Notes: a model not told the origin generated them from the letters alone. Numbered from the stretch's first letter, positions 1 through 8,530 are shown. The stretch: DNA of 56,823 nucleotides from Gammaproteobacteria bacterium (GCA_026984215.1 JALSSO010000066.1:1-56823); one strand, 5' to 3'. Program-made: numbers and translations.

Positions 1-127
1 AGGGAGGCATCGCGTAATCCTGCCGCCCCAGGGCGGCAGGGTTCGAACGGAACAGGCTTTGGGAGTTTGATGGGGCGTCGCCAAGCGGTAAGGCACGGGG
101 TTTTGATCCCCGCATTCGCAGGTTCGA
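1..127 (+). repeat. Tandem repeat unit, copy A (tRNA-Gln array)
   Basis: Positions 1-127 are identical, by direct reading, to 197-323, which gives a 196-bp tandem period. Each unit carries, in order, the end of a hairpin-rich insert, a tRNA-Gln 3' tail (AATCCTGCCGCCCCAG at 16-31), an inverted copy of that tail forming a 10-bp palindrome (19-28 with 31-40), a short spacer, and the first 57 nt of a tRNA-Gln. The window opens inside the repeat, so more copies may lie upstream. Confidence 0.9.
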
Positions 128-227
128 CGCGGGAGGCCATGAAAGGCCGCAGCGAACCGCGCGCATTGTTGCGCGGGCCCCGGAGGGGCGCGATGCAGGG
201 AGGCATCGCGTAATCCTGCCGCCCCAG
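71..227 (+). pseudogene. tRNA-Gln interrupted in the T-loop by an ~85-nt insert
   Basis: Positions 71-127 match the first 57 nt of the intact tRNA-Gln exactly, including the D-arm and the TTG anticodon arm, and run as far as TTCGA in the T-loop. A GC-rich insert of about 84-85 nt follows (128 to 211/212). The missing T-stem and acceptor 3' strand then resume at 212-227. The insert is rich in short hairpins: CGCGATGC with GCATCGCG is a perfect 8-bp stem at 189-208, and GCCCC with GGGGC lies just before it. No CCA follows the 3' strand; an inverted copy of the tRNA tail (GGGCGGCAGGGTTCGAAC) is found there instead. It is either a dead interrupted gene or a precursor that would need splicing. Nothing in the sequence shows that it is functional. 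Confidence 0.75.
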
Positions 228-323
228 GGCGGCAGGGTTCGAACGGAACAGGCTTTGGGAGTTTGATGGGGCGTCGCCAAGCGGTAAGGCACGGGGTTTT
301 GATCCCCGCATTCGCAGGTTCGA
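197..323 (+). repeat. Tandem repeat unit, copy B, leading into the intact tRNA-Gln
   Basis: Second copy of the repeat, identical to 1-127. Here the unit runs on without the insert, so its tRNA portion (from 267) completes the functional tRNA-Gln. It contains the same tRNA tail and inverted-tail palindrome (215-224 with 227-236). Confidence 0.9.
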
Positions 324-341
324 ATCCTGCCGCCCCAGCCA
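267..341 (+). tRNA. tRNA-Gln (anticodon TTG), intact
   Basis: A 75-nt cloverleaf. The acceptor strand TGGGGCG pairs with CGCCCCA, the D-arm is GCCAAGCGGTAAGGC, the anticodon loop reads TTTTGAT (TTG), the T-arm is GCAGGTTCGAATCCTGC, and CCA is encoded at 339-341. The U-A first pair and overall sequence are typical of proteobacterial tRNA-Gln. It sits just upstream of prs, the usual gammaproteobacterial place. It is the last, uninterrupted member of the tandem array. Confidence 0.97.
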
Positions 342-399
342 AACACGGGTTGCTCGCCGTGCGACCGGCTGGTGAACGGCCGCATTGCCTGGAGGGGGC

Positions 400-1356
400 A
401 TGGACGACTACGACGCCATGATGGTCTTTTCGGGGAACGCGAACCCGAAGCTCGCGCGAGACATCGTGGCGCATCTGAACATGCCCCTGGGCAAGGCGTT
501 GGTGGGCCGGTTCAGCGACGGCGAGATCCGCGTCGAGATCGAGGAGAACGTGCGCGGCCGTGATGTGTTCGTGGTGCAGCCGACCTGCCGGCCCACCAAC
601 GAGAACATCATGGAGCTGCTGATCATGGTGGATGCGCTGCGCCGGGCCTCCGCGGGGCGCATCACCGCCGTCGTACCGTATTACGGGTATTCGCGCCAGG
701 ACCGGCGCGTGCGTTCCATGCGAGTGCCGATATCGGCCAAGGTGGTGGCCAATATGATCACCGCGGTGGGCGTGGACCGGGTGCTTACGGTGGATCTGCA
801 CGCCGATCAGATCCAGGGGTTTTTCGATATCCCGGTGGACAACGTCTACGCCTCTCCGGTGCTGCTGGGGGACATCTGGCGCCAGAAGTACCCGGAGCTG
901 ATCGTGGTCTCGCCCGACGTGGGCGGGGTGGTCCGGGCGCGGGCCTTGGCCAAGCGGCTGGACGATGCGGAGCTGGCCATCATCGACAAGCGCCGCCCCA
1001 GGCCCAACGAGGCGCAGATCATGCACATCATCGGCGATGTCAGGGACCGCACGTGCGTGATCGTCGATGATCTGGTGGATACCGCCGGGACCTTGTGCCA
1101 GGCGGCGGGGGCGCTCAAGGAGCATGGCGCGCGCCGGGTGGTGGCCTACGCCACGCATCCGGTGCTCTCGGGCCGGGCCGTGGACAACATCGAGGCCTCG
1201 TTGCTCGACGAGCTGGTGGTGACCGATACCATTCCACTGAGCCCCGAGGCGGAGAACTGCGGCCGCATCCGCGTATTGAGCGTGGCGGCCATGCTGGCCG
1301 AGACGATCCGGCGCATCAATGCCGAGGAGTCGGTGAGCAGCCTGTTCATGGATTGA
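400..1356 (+). CDS. prs: Ribose-phosphate pyrophosphokinase
   Basis: Makes PRPP from ribose 5-phosphate and ATP in the cytoplasm, feeding purine, pyrimidine, histidine, tryptophan and NAD synthesis. The 318-aa protein spans the whole class I family. Visible motifs are FSDGE near the N-terminus, the ATP-binding stretch [10 protein letters not shown], the [13 protein letters not shown] segment, KRRP, and the PRPP-binding loop [12 protein letters not shown] chose the ATG at 400 because GGAGGGGG lies 4-9 nt upstream; an in-frame TTG at 385 would only add five residues. The gene follows tRNA-Gln and precedes rplY, the standard gammaproteobacterial order. The loop has A where most homologues have G (DTGGT), a small change not expected to remove activity. 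Confidence 0.98.
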   Translation: MDDYDAMMVFSGNANPKLARDIVAHLNMPLGKALVGRFSDGEIRVEIEENVRGRDVFVVQPTCRPTNENIMELLIMVDALRRASAGRITAVVPYYGYSRQDRRVRSMRVPISAKVVANMITAVGVDRVLTVDLHADQIQGFFDIPVDNVYASPVLLGDIWRQKYPELIVVSPDVGGVVRARALAKRLDDAELAIIDKRRPRPNEAQIMHIIGDVRDRTCVIVDDLVDTAGTLCQAAGALKEHGARRVVAYATHPVLSGRAVDNIEASLLDELVVTDTIPLSPEAENCGRIRVLSVAAMLAETIRRINAEESVSSLFMD

Positions 1357-1463
1357 ATCGGGCACGAGCCCCCGCCGGGCCACCTGTCACGGTCCTGGTC
1401 GCGGGTCCGGGGCGGGTCCGGCGGGGTTTCTAGTGAACGGAATGTTTTTCAGGAGAGTTCGAC

Positions 1464-2099
1464 ATGAGCGATTTCGTTTTGCATGCCGAGCCCCGCGTCG
1501 ATCTGAGGAAAGGTGCGAGCCGCCGCCTCCGGCGCCAGGGCAAGATTCCGGCGATCCTGTACGGGGGCGGCAAGGCCCCCGAGCCGCTGACGCTGGATCA
1601 TGATGCGATCTTTCACAATCTGGAGAATGAGGCCTTCTATTCCAGCATCCTCACGGTGCGCGTCGGCGGCGTGGATCAGAAGGCGGTGCTCAAGGACCTG
1701 CAGCGCCATCCCGCCAAGGCGGTCATCATGCACGTGGATCTGCAACGGGTGGACGAGAGCCATGCCATCCGGGTGCACGTGCCGCTGCACTTCGTCAACG
1801 AAGATATGGCACCGGGTGTGAAGAAGGGTGGCGTGGTCAGCCACCTGATGGTGGAGGTCGAGGTGGAATGCCTGCCCCAGCACCTGCCGGAATTCATCGA
1901 GGTGGATCTATCAGGACTGGATGTGGGCGAGTCCATCCATCTGTCGGAGCTGGCTTTGCCCGAGGGCGTACGCAGCGTGGAGTTGATGCACGGCCCCGAA
2001 CACGATCTGGCCGTGGTCAGCATCCATCCGAGCCGCACCGCCCGCGGCGAAGAGGAGGAGGGCGGAGAGACCGGCGCGGAGGAGGGTGGCGAGCAGTAG
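1464..2099 (+). CDS. rplY: 50S ribosomal protein L25 (TL5/CTC long form)
   Basis: Binds 5S rRNA in the large ribosomal subunit. The 211-aa product is the long form: an N-terminal L25 beta-barrel (about 1-90, with [13 protein letters not shown]), a CTC/TL5 C-terminal domain (about 95-185), and an acidic Glu/Gly-rich tail. The long form occurs in many proteobacteria, whereas the E. coli protein is only the first domain. A clear AGGAG Shine-Dalgarno lies before the ATG. It sits 107 bp after prs and 10 bp before pth, consistent with cotranscription. The tail is low complexity and probably disordered. Confidence 0.97.
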   Translation: MSDFVLHAEPRVDLRKGASRRLRRQGKIPAILYGGGKAPEPLTLDHDAIFHNLENEAFYSSILTVRVGGVDQKAVLKDLQRHPAKAVIMHVDLQRVDESHAIRVHVPLHFVNEDMAPGVKKGGVVSHLMVEVEVECLPQHLPEFIEVDLSGLDVGESIHLSELALPEGVRSVELMHGPEHDLAVVSIHPSRTARGEEEEGGETGAEEGGEQ

Positions 2100-2109
2100 C
2101 GCCGGGTCC

Positions 2110-2697
2110 ATGGCGCGGGCCGCCTTTGATCTCGTCGTCGGGCTGGGCAACCCCGGCCCTCGCTACGACCGGACCCGGCACAATGCCGGGTTCTGGTTTG
2201 TAGATGCCGTCGCACGCCGCTGGCAGGGCGTGCTCCGCGAGGAGGCGCGCCATCGCGCGGAACTGGGGCGGGTGGTGATCGAGGGCCTGGAGGTGCGGGT
2301 CATGAAGCCGCTCACCTTCATGAACCACAGCGGACAATCGGTTTGTCCGTATGTGGGCTATTTCCGGATCCCGGCCGACCGCATCCTGGTGGTCCACGAC
2401 GACATCGACCTGTCCCCCGGCACGGTCCGCCTCAAACAGGACGGGGGGCATGGCGGCCACAACGGCCTGCGCAGCCTGATGGGATGCATGGACGGGGGAT
2501 TCTGGCGACTGCGTCTCGGGGTGGGCCATCCGGGTCACCGCGATGCGGTGGTGGACTACGTGTTGTCCACACCGCGACCAGCCGAGCGAGAGGCCATCGA
2601 GTCGGCCATGGCCCGGGCGCTGGCGGTGTTTCCGGAACTCCTGCGCGGGGAAACGTCCAAGGTCATGCAGGAACTCCACACCAGGACGACGTCATAG
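2110..2697 (+). CDS. pth: Peptidyl-tRNA hydrolase
   Basis: Releases peptides from tRNAs that drop off stalled ribosomes. The 195-aa protein is full length for the family. It shows GLGNPG at the N-terminus, the catalytic-His segment TRHNAGFW, the tRNA-contact motif FMNHSGQSV, the DDIDL stretch with the conserved acidic residue, and [11 protein letters not shown]. The reading frame is open upstream to 2086, inside rplY, but ATG 2110 fits the family start, and rplY ends only 10 bp before. ychF starts 1 bp after the stop codon, so pth and ychF are very likely translated from one message. Confidence 0.97.
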   Translation: MARAAFDLVVGLGNPGPRYDRTRHNAGFWFVDAVARRWQGVLREEARHRAELGRVVIEGLEVRVMKPLTFMNHSGQSVCPYVGYFRIPADRILVVHDDIDLSPGTVRLKQDGGHGGHNGLRSLMGCMDGGFWRLRLGVGHPGHRDAVVDYVLSTPRPAEREAIESAMARALAVFPELLRGETSKVMQELHTRTTS

Positions 2698-2698
2698 G

Positions 2699-3790
2699 AT
2701 GGGATTCAAATGCGGTATCGTGGGTCTGCCCAACGTGGGCAAGTCCACCCTGTTCAATGCGCTCACGGCGGCGGAGATTCCCGCCGAGAACTATCCGTTT
2801 TGCACCATCGAGCCCAACGTGGGCGTGGTGCCCGTACCCGACCCGCGCCTGGAGGCCATCGCGCACTTCGTCAAGCCGCAGAAGGTCGTTCCCACCACCA
2901 TGGAATTCGTGGACATCGCCGGACTGGTGGCGGGCGCCTCCAAGGGCGAGGGTTTGGGAAATCAGTTCCTGGCCCATATCCGTGAGACCGACGCCATCGC
3001 CCAGGTGGTGCGCTGTTTCGAGCATGCCGACATCGCGCACGTGGCCGGGCGCGTGGATCCGGTGGCCGATGCCGAGACCATCAACACAGAGCTTGCGCTG
3101 GCCGATCTGGAGACCGTGGAGCGGGCGCTGGAGCGCGCCACCCGTGCGGCCAAGACGGGGAGCCAGCAGGCGCGCCGCCGCGTGGCGTGGCTCACCCGGG
3201 TGCGGGATCACCTGGCCGAGGGTCATCCCGTGCGCACATTGGAACGGGACGAGGAGGCCGATGAGGTGTTGCGCGAGCTGCACCTGCTCACGGCCAAGCC
3301 TATGCTGTACGTGGCCAACGTCGCAGAGGACGGCTTCGAGGGCAACCCGTTCCTCGAGGCGATCGGGAAGGTTGCGCACGGTCAGGGTGCCGAGGTGGTG
3401 CCCGTCTCGGCGGCCATGGAGGCCGAGATCGCGCAGCTCGACGAGGCCGACAAGCAGGAGTTCCTGGAGGAAATGGGGCTGCACGAGCCGGGGTTGAACC
3501 GCTTGATCCGCGCCGGCTACCGCCTGCTCGGTCTGCAGACCTTCTTCACCGCCGGCCCCAAGGAAGTGCGGGCCTGGACCGTGCGCCAGGGCGCCACGGC
3601 CCCGGAGGCGGCGGGACGCATCCACACCGACTTCGAGAAAGGCTTCATCCGCGCCGAGGTGATCGCCTATGAGGACTTTATCCGTTACGGCGGCGAGCAG
3701 GGCGCCAAGGAGGCGGGGAAGTGGCGGCTCGAAGGGCGGGACTACGTCATGCAGGAAGGCGACGTGGTCCATTTCCGGTTCAACGTATGA
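2699..3790 (+). CDS. ychF: Ribosome-binding ATPase/GTPase YchF (OBG family)
   Basis: A translation-associated P-loop NTPase of the TRAFAC OBG family; the E. coli protein prefers ATP and acts in oxidative-stress responses. The 363-aa length equals that of E. coli YchF. The G1 P-loop GLPNVGKST lies near the N-terminus, the G3 region reads FVDIAGLV, a helical coiled-coil insert covers about 130-210, and a TGS domain ([14 protein letters not shown] onward) occupies the C-terminus. ATG 2699 is the family start. An in-frame extension to 2543 overlaps pth and is not credible. tRNA-Met follows 51 bp downstream. Confidence 0.97.
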   Translation: MGFKCGIVGLPNVGKSTLFNALTAAEIPAENYPFCTIEPNVGVVPVPDPRLEAIAHFVKPQKVVPTTMEFVDIAGLVAGASKGEGLGNQFLAHIRETDAIAQVVRCFEHADIAHVAGRVDPVADAETINTELALADLETVERALERATRAAKTGSQQARRRVAWLTRVRDHLAEGHPVRTLERDEEADEVLRELHLLTAKPMLYVANVAEDGFEGNPFLEAIGKVAHGQGAEVVPVSAAMEAEIAQLDEADKQEFLEEMGLHEPGLNRLIRAGYRLLGLQTFFTAGPKEVRAWTVRQGATAPEAAGRIHTDFEKGFIRAEVIAYEDFIRYGGEQGAKEAGKWRLEGRDYVMQEGDVVHFRFNV

Positions 3791-3796
3791 GGCGTG

Positions 3797-3825
3797 TTGC
3801 GCGCGGCAGGCGCTTTCTGTATCTT
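3797..3825 (+). promoter_or_regulatory. Candidate sigma-70 promoter for tRNA-Met
   Basis: TTGCGC at 3797-3802 and TATCTT at 3820-3825 are separated by 17 bp. The tRNA starts 17 bp after the -10 box. The match is moderate, but placement fits a tRNA promoter. Confidence 0.45.
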
Positions 3826-3841
3826 TTCTGGCCCGCCCGAC

Positions 3842-3918
3842 GGCTATGTAGCTCAGTTGGTTAGAGCACGGCACTCATAATGCCGGTGTCGGTGGTTCGA
3901 ATCCACCCATAGCCACCA
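3842..3918 (+). tRNA. tRNA-Met (anticodon CAT, elongator type)
   Basis: A 77-nt cloverleaf with encoded CCA. GGCTATG pairs with CATAGCC, the anticodon loop is CTCATAA, and the T-arm contains GGTTCGAATCC. The paired first base and overall similarity to elongator tRNA-Met argue against initiator tRNA, which has an unpaired first position. Confidence 0.96.
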
Positions 3919-3994
3919 TACCGCTCGAACCCTGGGGCTGGCGCGGTGTCCGGCGCCGCCCCCCCACCCCGAAACGGAGGCCCCGACGAGGATC

Positions 3995-4504
3995 ATGGCC
4001 GAAAACCGGAGCGAGTTCCGGGCCTGGGCCGTTTTCACGGCCGTTTTCCTGGTGGTGTTCGTCGGTCTGTATGCGCTCTACACCCTGCTCGAACCCTGGC
4101 TGGAGGGCTACTATGCGTTTCTTGCGCGGACCACGGCGGGTGCGCTGGCGGTGTTCGATCCCCAGGTGAGCGCGGTGGGCAATCGCATCCTGTACGGTTC
4201 CACCGCGAGCCTGAAGGTGGTGGAGGGTTGCGACGGGGTCACCGTGTTCATTCTCATCGCCGCGGCACTGGCCGCCTACCCGCGCCCATGGAAGAGCCGC
4301 CTGCTCGGCATCGCCGGCGCCGTCGCGCTGCTGTTCGTCATCAACTGGCTGAGACTGGTGTTGCTCGCCTATGTGCGCTTCTATCTCCCGGAGCACTTCC
4401 ACTGGATCCACGCCTATCTCTTCCAGTCCATCATGATCTTCGCGACCCTGGCCCTGTTCATCGTGTGGGCGGGGCGCTCGCAGCCTTCGGGCCGGCACCC
4501 ATGA
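3995..4504 (+). CDS. xrtH: Exosortase, short XrtH-like type
   Basis: A polytopic inner-membrane protein (169 aa) of the exosortase/archaeosortase family. These are membrane cysteine proteases/transpeptidases that act on C-terminal sorting tags of exported proteins. The family triad is visible: Cys79 in EGCDG, Arg120 in NWLRLV, and His139 in HWIHAY. The length suits the XrtH group, known to process IPTL-type CTERM tags; the XrtH assignment rests on size and the partner gene. Its stop overlaps the next start (ATGA at 4501-4504), so the two genes are translationally coupled. No protein in this window carries an IPTL-CTERM tail, so substrates must lie elsewhere. Confidence 0.8.
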   Translation: MAENRSEFRAWAVFTAVFLVVFVGLYALYTLLEPWLEGYYAFLARTTAGALAVFDPQVSAVGNRILYGSTASLKVVEGCDGVTVFILIAAALAAYPRPWKSRLLGIAGAVALLFVINWLRLVLLAYVRFYLPEHFHWIHAYLFQSIMIFATLALFIVWAGRSQPSGRHP

Positions 4505-5061
4505 GCGGGGCTGCGGTCCTGCGGTTGCTGGGCTGGGTGCTGGCCTTTGCGGTGTTGTACTACCTATGGTTTCCGCTGTACTCGAAGCTGTTCCTCTGGC
4601 TGGCCGAGCCGCTCTTGAATGCGGTGCTCCTGCAGCCGGTGGAGCTCGCCGCCCCCCCCACGGGCAAGGGGTTCGAAGTCCTGGTGGCCGAAGGCGCACT
4701 CCCGTTCCGTTTCGATCTGTTCAGCATTGCGCTCAACCTCGTTTTTGCGCCGGCGCTGGTGATGACCACCGTAGGTTTCACCACTTCGGGTATCGTGCGT
4801 TCGCTGGCGGCCATCGCGCTCATGGCGCTGTTCCACGCCCTGCACGTGGACATCATCGTGCTGCATTTCCTGGCACAGGGTCACCCCTTGTTCCCCCAAG
4901 GGGTCTCGCCCTGGGTGACCTCCCTGATCCACTGGTCGTACAAGTTCGCCGACAAGGTCGCCAACGGGTTCTTCCCATTTCTCGCCTGGGTGATCGTCTG
5001 TTTCGACGTGCTGTACCAGCGGCTGCGCGTGCAAGCCGACGGCGCGCAGGCAGCCAACTGA
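4501..5061 (+). CDS. Exosortase-associated membrane protein
   Basis: A 186-aa membrane protein with an N-terminal hydrophobic helix (about 7-28), central hydrophobic stretches and a further helix near the C-terminus. It overlaps the exosortase gene by 4 bp (ATGA). This arrangement and size match the membrane protein that commonly accompanies exosortase H. I see no catalytic motif, so a role as exosortase partner is inferred from coupling alone. The region 5062-5237 separates it from the next gene and holds only the latter's upstream sequence. Confidence 0.65.
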   Translation: MSGAAVLRLLGWVLAFAVLYYLWFPLYSKLFLWLAEPLLNAVLLQPVELAAPPTGKGFEVLVAEGALPFRFDLFSIALNLVFAPALVMTTVGFTTSGIVRSLAAIALMALFHALHVDIIVLHFLAQGHPLFPQGVSPWVTSLIHWSYKFADKVANGFFPFLAWVIVCFDVLYQRLRVQADGAQAAN

Positions 5062-5237
5062 GCGTGCCTCGCCACCACGCCTCGGCGTGCGCGTGAGCCG
5101 CGGCCTGGACGCGGCGGCCGCCGCCGATCGCCGTTTTTGACGTATCATCGAAATGTGTACCCGCCTTCGTGGGACCTGCCGCCGTGTTGGGCGGAGGAGA
5201 CAGGCGAGCACCATTGGCGAAAAGACAGGGGAAATCA

Positions 5238-6254
5238 ATGAAAAAACGATCGATTCCGGCCGCCGTGGCGCTGGCGGCGGGGACCGCCCAGGCCTACCTG
5301 ATGGGCGTGTACGACAACGGGTTGCTGGTACCGCAGGTGCGCCACAATGGGCTGGCGGACACCACGGCGGTTGCGCTGGAGACCAACAACTGTTTCCTGG
5401 ATCAGCCGGCCAACGGTGGCGACGGCGCGATCGACGTGTACTGGACGTTCTTCGACGAGGACTCGCGCCATGTCACCGACGGCGTTGTGCCCATGACCCT
5501 GAACGACCTGCACGTCTTCGTCTGGGCCAATGAGTCCGGCGAGCATCTCGAAAACGTCCCAGGCTATCTGGTGTTCTTCGCCGACGTGGACAATGACGGC
5601 GCCTTGACACCGCTGGAGGGGGATTGCCTGGCGGGCGAAGCTTTTCATGTGGTGGCGGCGGACAACGACGTGGCCTACAAGCCAGCCTTCCCCCTCGATT
5701 GGCTGCAGACCAACAGTGGAGCCGGCGTCCCGGACCTCACGGCCATGACGGCCACGACGATCACGCAGTACAGCGCTGGCTTTCCGGGAACCTGGGTGGG
5801 GTTTTTGTTTGGAGATCAATACGGTGTGGCTGATTTCCCCGGAAATGGCGACAACGAGACCCTCACCATGCGGTATTCCATCGCCAACGGGGACACCACG
5901 GAGATCGTGGTCTGGTCTGCGGAGGACATCGGCGGGGCGTACACGGTCAACCTCTACGATGACGAGCAGAACCGCAAATCCGTCAATTTGGTGCTGCCCA
6001 ACGCCGAGCAAAACACTATCGATCCGTCCACCATCACGGGCCGACCGGCGAGTTTCGTCAACGGTTTCCTCGAGTGGCGGACGCCGGACGACGACTCCAA
6101 CGACGACGGGGCCAACGATGCCAACGACGACTACATCGACAACGGCGGTGACGGCAACGGCATTGTGAGTTATTCCGTGGTCCGCTCGGCGGCCTTCGGC
6201 GCGCGGCAGACCATTCTGAACTCGCACTTCTTCGACTTCTTTGGGGGGCCTTGA
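5238..6254 (+). CDS. Secreted acidic protein of unknown function
   Basis: A 338-aa protein starting with a short Sec signal peptide (MKKRSIPAAVALAAGTAQA). The start was chosen because AGGGGAAA precedes the ATG and the signal peptide begins there, although the frame is open to 5169. The mature protein is acidic. It has Asp/Asn-rich loops such as DVDNDGALTPLEGD and, near the C-terminus, a run of Asp/Asn with DGANDANDD, which suggests calcium binding. It ends in HFFDFFGGP, with no hydrophobic helix plus Arg cluster, so it is not an exosortase substrate of a recognised type. I do not recognise the family. A strong terminator hairpin follows at 6298. Confidence 0.7.
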   Translation: MKKRSIPAAVALAAGTAQAYLMGVYDNGLLVPQVRHNGLADTTAVALETNNCFLDQPANGGDGAIDVYWTFFDEDSRHVTDGVVPMTLNDLHVFVWANESGEHLENVPGYLVFFADVDNDGALTPLEGDCLAGEAFHVVAADNDVAYKPAFPLDWLQTNSGAGVPDLTAMTATTITQYSAGFPGTWVGFLFGDQYGVADFPGNGDNETLTMRYSIANGDTTEIVVWSAEDIGGAYTVNLYDDEQNRKSVNLVLPNAEQNTIDPSTITGRPASFVNGFLEWRTPDDDSNDDGANDANDDYIDNGGDGNGIVSYSVVRSAAFGARQTILNSHFFDFFGGP

Positions 6255-6297
6255 GAAGGCCTTCGCGCGCCGCCGCCTGAAAACGGGTTTCACTGTT

Positions 6298-6327
6298 CGA
6301 GCCGGCGGGTCTCCCGCCGGCTCGTTT
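6298..6327 (+). terminator. Bidirectional terminator-like hairpin
   Basis: CGAGCCGGCGGG and CCCGCCGGCTCG form a perfect 12-bp stem with a 3-nt loop (6298-6324), followed by TTT. It sits between two convergent genes and can serve both. The T-run is short, so its strength as an intrinsic terminator is uncertain. Confidence 0.7.
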
Positions 6328-6361
6328 CATGGGGTCATCCCCCGCAGCGGCGGACGGGCGG

Positions 6362-7261
6362 CTACTCGCGGCGCAGCCGCTCCCAGTCCTCCGGCCAATA
6401 GGGCACGCCGTCGTAACGGTACTCCACCTTCCAGCGGCGTTTGAGCGCCTCGAGCTTCTCCAGGAAGCGCTCGTCGTAGCAGACCTTCGCATAGTCCTTG
6501 CGCAGTTCAGCCGGATCCAAGGCCGCGTAGGGGGTGGGGATCGGATCGCGCCGCGCGGTGACCTGATAGATGAACACGTAGTCGCCCTGCACCATCGGTT
6601 CGGAGATGGCGCCGTCCTCGAGGGCCAGGAGCCGGCGGAGCAAGGGGTCGTTGGGATCCTCGAACGGCACGAAGCCCACGTCCCCGCCGCGGCCCTTGCC
6701 CAGCACGTCCTCGCTCCAGTGGTCCGCCGCCTTGGCGAAGTCCGTTTCTCCCCGCAGGATGCGCCGGCGGATCTCGAGCAGGCGCCGGCGCGCGGCCACC
6801 TGTTCCTCGGCGCTTTGCGCCCGGATGCCGATGCGGCGCAGGCGCAGGTAGGTGGGGGTGGAAAACCGCTCCTTGTGGCGCTCGTAGAACTCGCGCAGGG
6901 CCTGCTCGTCGGGCTCCGGGCAGGGGGGGACCAGTTTGAGGCGCACGCGGTGGTAGTACAGCTCGTCGTTCATGTCGGTGTCCCGCGGTATACCCACCCG
7001 CCGGCCCTCTTTGAGAAACAGGCGCATGGCGATCATGTCCTCCAGCACCAGGTGTCCCTGGCCGGGGACGGCCAGATAAGCGCCGATCAAGGGATGGCTC
7101 ATGGCGTAGGCGCGCAGCGCCCGCACCGTGATGGGCTCCCCGGCCACCACGGCCAGCACCTCGTCGTCGTGGCCGCCAGCGGATTTGCCGGTGGGAGCGG
7201 CCGCATGCGCCAGACCCACCCACAGCGCCATCAGGAACCAGGCCCAGGCCTTGCGCATCAT
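6362..7261 (-). CDS. PpiC/SurA-type peptidyl-prolyl isomerase, exported
   Basis: A periplasmic proline isomerase/chaperone of the parvulin class (299 aa). A signal peptide (MRKAWAWFLMALWVGLAHA) follows the start. The N-terminal helical SurA_N-like part precedes a parvulin-like core at about 130-240 (TYLRLRRIGI, FAKAADHWSED, GRGGDVGFVPFED). GGGAGGTGG precedes the ATG. The start overlaps the stop of the upstream lipoprotein gene by 4 bp (ATGA), so the two are coupled. The neighbouring divergent genes look like a polysaccharide O-acetylation pair, so this isomerase may help fold proteins of that export pathway; that is inference from position. Confidence 0.8.
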   Translation of the reverse strand: MMRKAWAWFLMALWVGLAHAAAPTGKSAGGHDDEVLAVVAGEPITVRALRAYAMSHPLIGAYLAVPGQGHLVLEDMIAMRLFLKEGRRVGIPRDTDMNDELYYHRVRLKLVPPCPEPDEQALREFYERHKERFSTPTYLRLRRIGIRAQSAEEQVAARRRLLEIRRRILRGETDFAKAADHWSEDVLGKGRGGDVGFVPFEDPNDPLLRRLLALEDGAISEPMVQGDYVFIYQVTARRDPIPTPYAALDPAELRKDYAKVCYDERFLEKLEALKRRWKVEYRYDGVPYWPEDWERLRRE

Positions 7262-8421
7262 TCCACCTCCCGTGCCTGTTCCCACAGGGGGCCGAATACG
7301 ATACCGATGGTTTCACCCGCCGAGTTGGCGAACAGCAGGTCGGGTTCACCGTCCCGATCGAGGTCCGTGAACGACAGATCCAGGGGGAGGCTGCCCGCCG
7401 GAACCTGGCGCAAGGCCCAGCCGTCGCCCGCCCGGCGCGCCAGGACGATGCGCCCCTCTTCACTCAGGGCGATCAGTGCGTCGGGGCCGCTGCCGAGCAC
7501 GGTGGCCCAGCTGTAGCCCCACACCGGGGCGGGGATGTCCTCCGTCTCCCGGATGCCCTTGCCGTGATCGTTGTACAGGATCCGCGCCGCCTTGGCCGTC
7601 TCCAGGGCGACCACGATGTCCTGCCAGCCGTCGGCGTCCAGGTCGGCCACGGCGAGCTGGCGGGGGCTGAGACCATAGGTGGGCGGGGCCAGGAATTCGG
7701 TCTCGAAGCGCCGGTCGCCCTGGTTCCGAGCCAGCCGGATGGAGCCCTTGTCCCACTCGGGCCAAACGATGTCCAGGTCGCCGTCCCGGTCCCAGTCCAC
7801 CACCACCGGATGGGAAGGGGTGGGCAAGGCCTCGAGCAGCACGCGGTCGAACTGGAACCCTCCCTTGCCGAAGTAGACGGCCACTTGCTTGCCGGAATAG
7901 GGGCCGACGACCAGATCCTTGTACCCATCGCCGTCCAGATCACCCACGGCCACGTCGCGAGGCGGAAAGGGAGCCTTTACCGATGCGGATAGTGTGAATA
8001 CCCCATCACCAGCCGGTCGCCACAACTGCACGACGCCCGCCCCCTCGCCGGCCACGAGCAGGTCCAGGCGGCCGTCGTCGTCCCAGTCGATGGTGCGCAC
8101 CGCGTCGGGGTGAAAACCGACCCTAGGGTCCTGCATGAGACGCCGGGGCCGGCGGTCGGGCCCCAGCTCCCAGACTTCCAGCACACCGGACTTGTGGCTC
8201 GTGAGGGCGAAGCGCCCCCCATCCAGGGGGGTGACCGACCAGGCCTTGGGTTCGGCGTGCACTTCGAGATAGGCGATCGTATCCGCCCGTTGGGGCGGTG
8301 CTCCGACGGGGGTGACGGCGGTTTCGTGGGTTGCGCATCCGGACAGCGACGCCGCCAGGAGGATCGCCGGGATCGCCCTGCCGGGGCCGCGAGTTCGGCC
8401 GCTTCGATCCGGATCGGTCAT
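7258..8421 (-). CDS. Lipoprotein with FG-GAP/VCBS beta-propeller repeats
   Basis: A 387-aa protein with a hydrophobic N-terminus ending in a lipobox (AASLSGC), so it is probably anchored in the envelope by lipid. The body carries at least four Asp-rich repeat cores: DWDDDGRLDLLV, DLDGDGYKDLVV, DWDRDGDLDIV and DLDADGWQDIVV, then DLDRDGEPDLLF. These are calcium-binding loops of FG-GAP-type beta-propellers, usually involved in binding to surfaces or glycans. ATG 8421 was chosen because a purine-rich GGGAGAA lies 8 bp upstream and the lipobox follows at a normal distance. It is coupled to the downstream parvulin gene. Confidence 0.8.
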   Translation of the reverse strand: MTDPDRSGRTRGPGRAIPAILLAASLSGCATHETAVTPVGAPPQRADTIAYLEVHAEPKAWSVTPLDGGRFALTSHKSGVLEVWELGPDRRPRRLMQDPRVGFHPDAVRTIDWDDDGRLDLLVAGEGAGVVQLWRPAGDGVFTLSASVKAPFPPRDVAVGDLDGDGYKDLVVGPYSGKQVAVYFGKGGFQFDRVLLEALPTPSHPVVVDWDRDGDLDIVWPEWDKGSIRLARNQGDRRFETEFLAPPTYGLSPRQLAVADLDADGWQDIVVALETAKAARILYNDHGKGIRETEDIPAPVWGYSWATVLGSGPDALIALSEEGRIVLARRAGDGWALRQVPAGSLPLDLSFTDLDRDGEPDLLFANSAGETIGIVFGPLWEQAREVE

Positions 8422-8530
8422 GCGTGCGTTCTCCCATTGAAAGGACGCGCCATTATACTCGGCGGCAGCCTTGTGGAACCCGCCCGCGCTATACAGCATC
8501 CCAGGGTATGCGGCATCATCCCGCGCCACG

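Noticed and set aside
1-341. CRISPR array at the left edge
   Set aside because: The repeat is 127 bp identical at a 196-bp period and contains tRNA sequence; it has neither the short repeats nor the unique spacers of CRISPR.
5238-6254. Secreted acidic protein as an exosortase (IPTL/PEP-CTERM) substrate
   Set aside because: The C-terminus HFFDFFGGP lacks the motif, transmembrane helix and basic end needed for a sorting tag.
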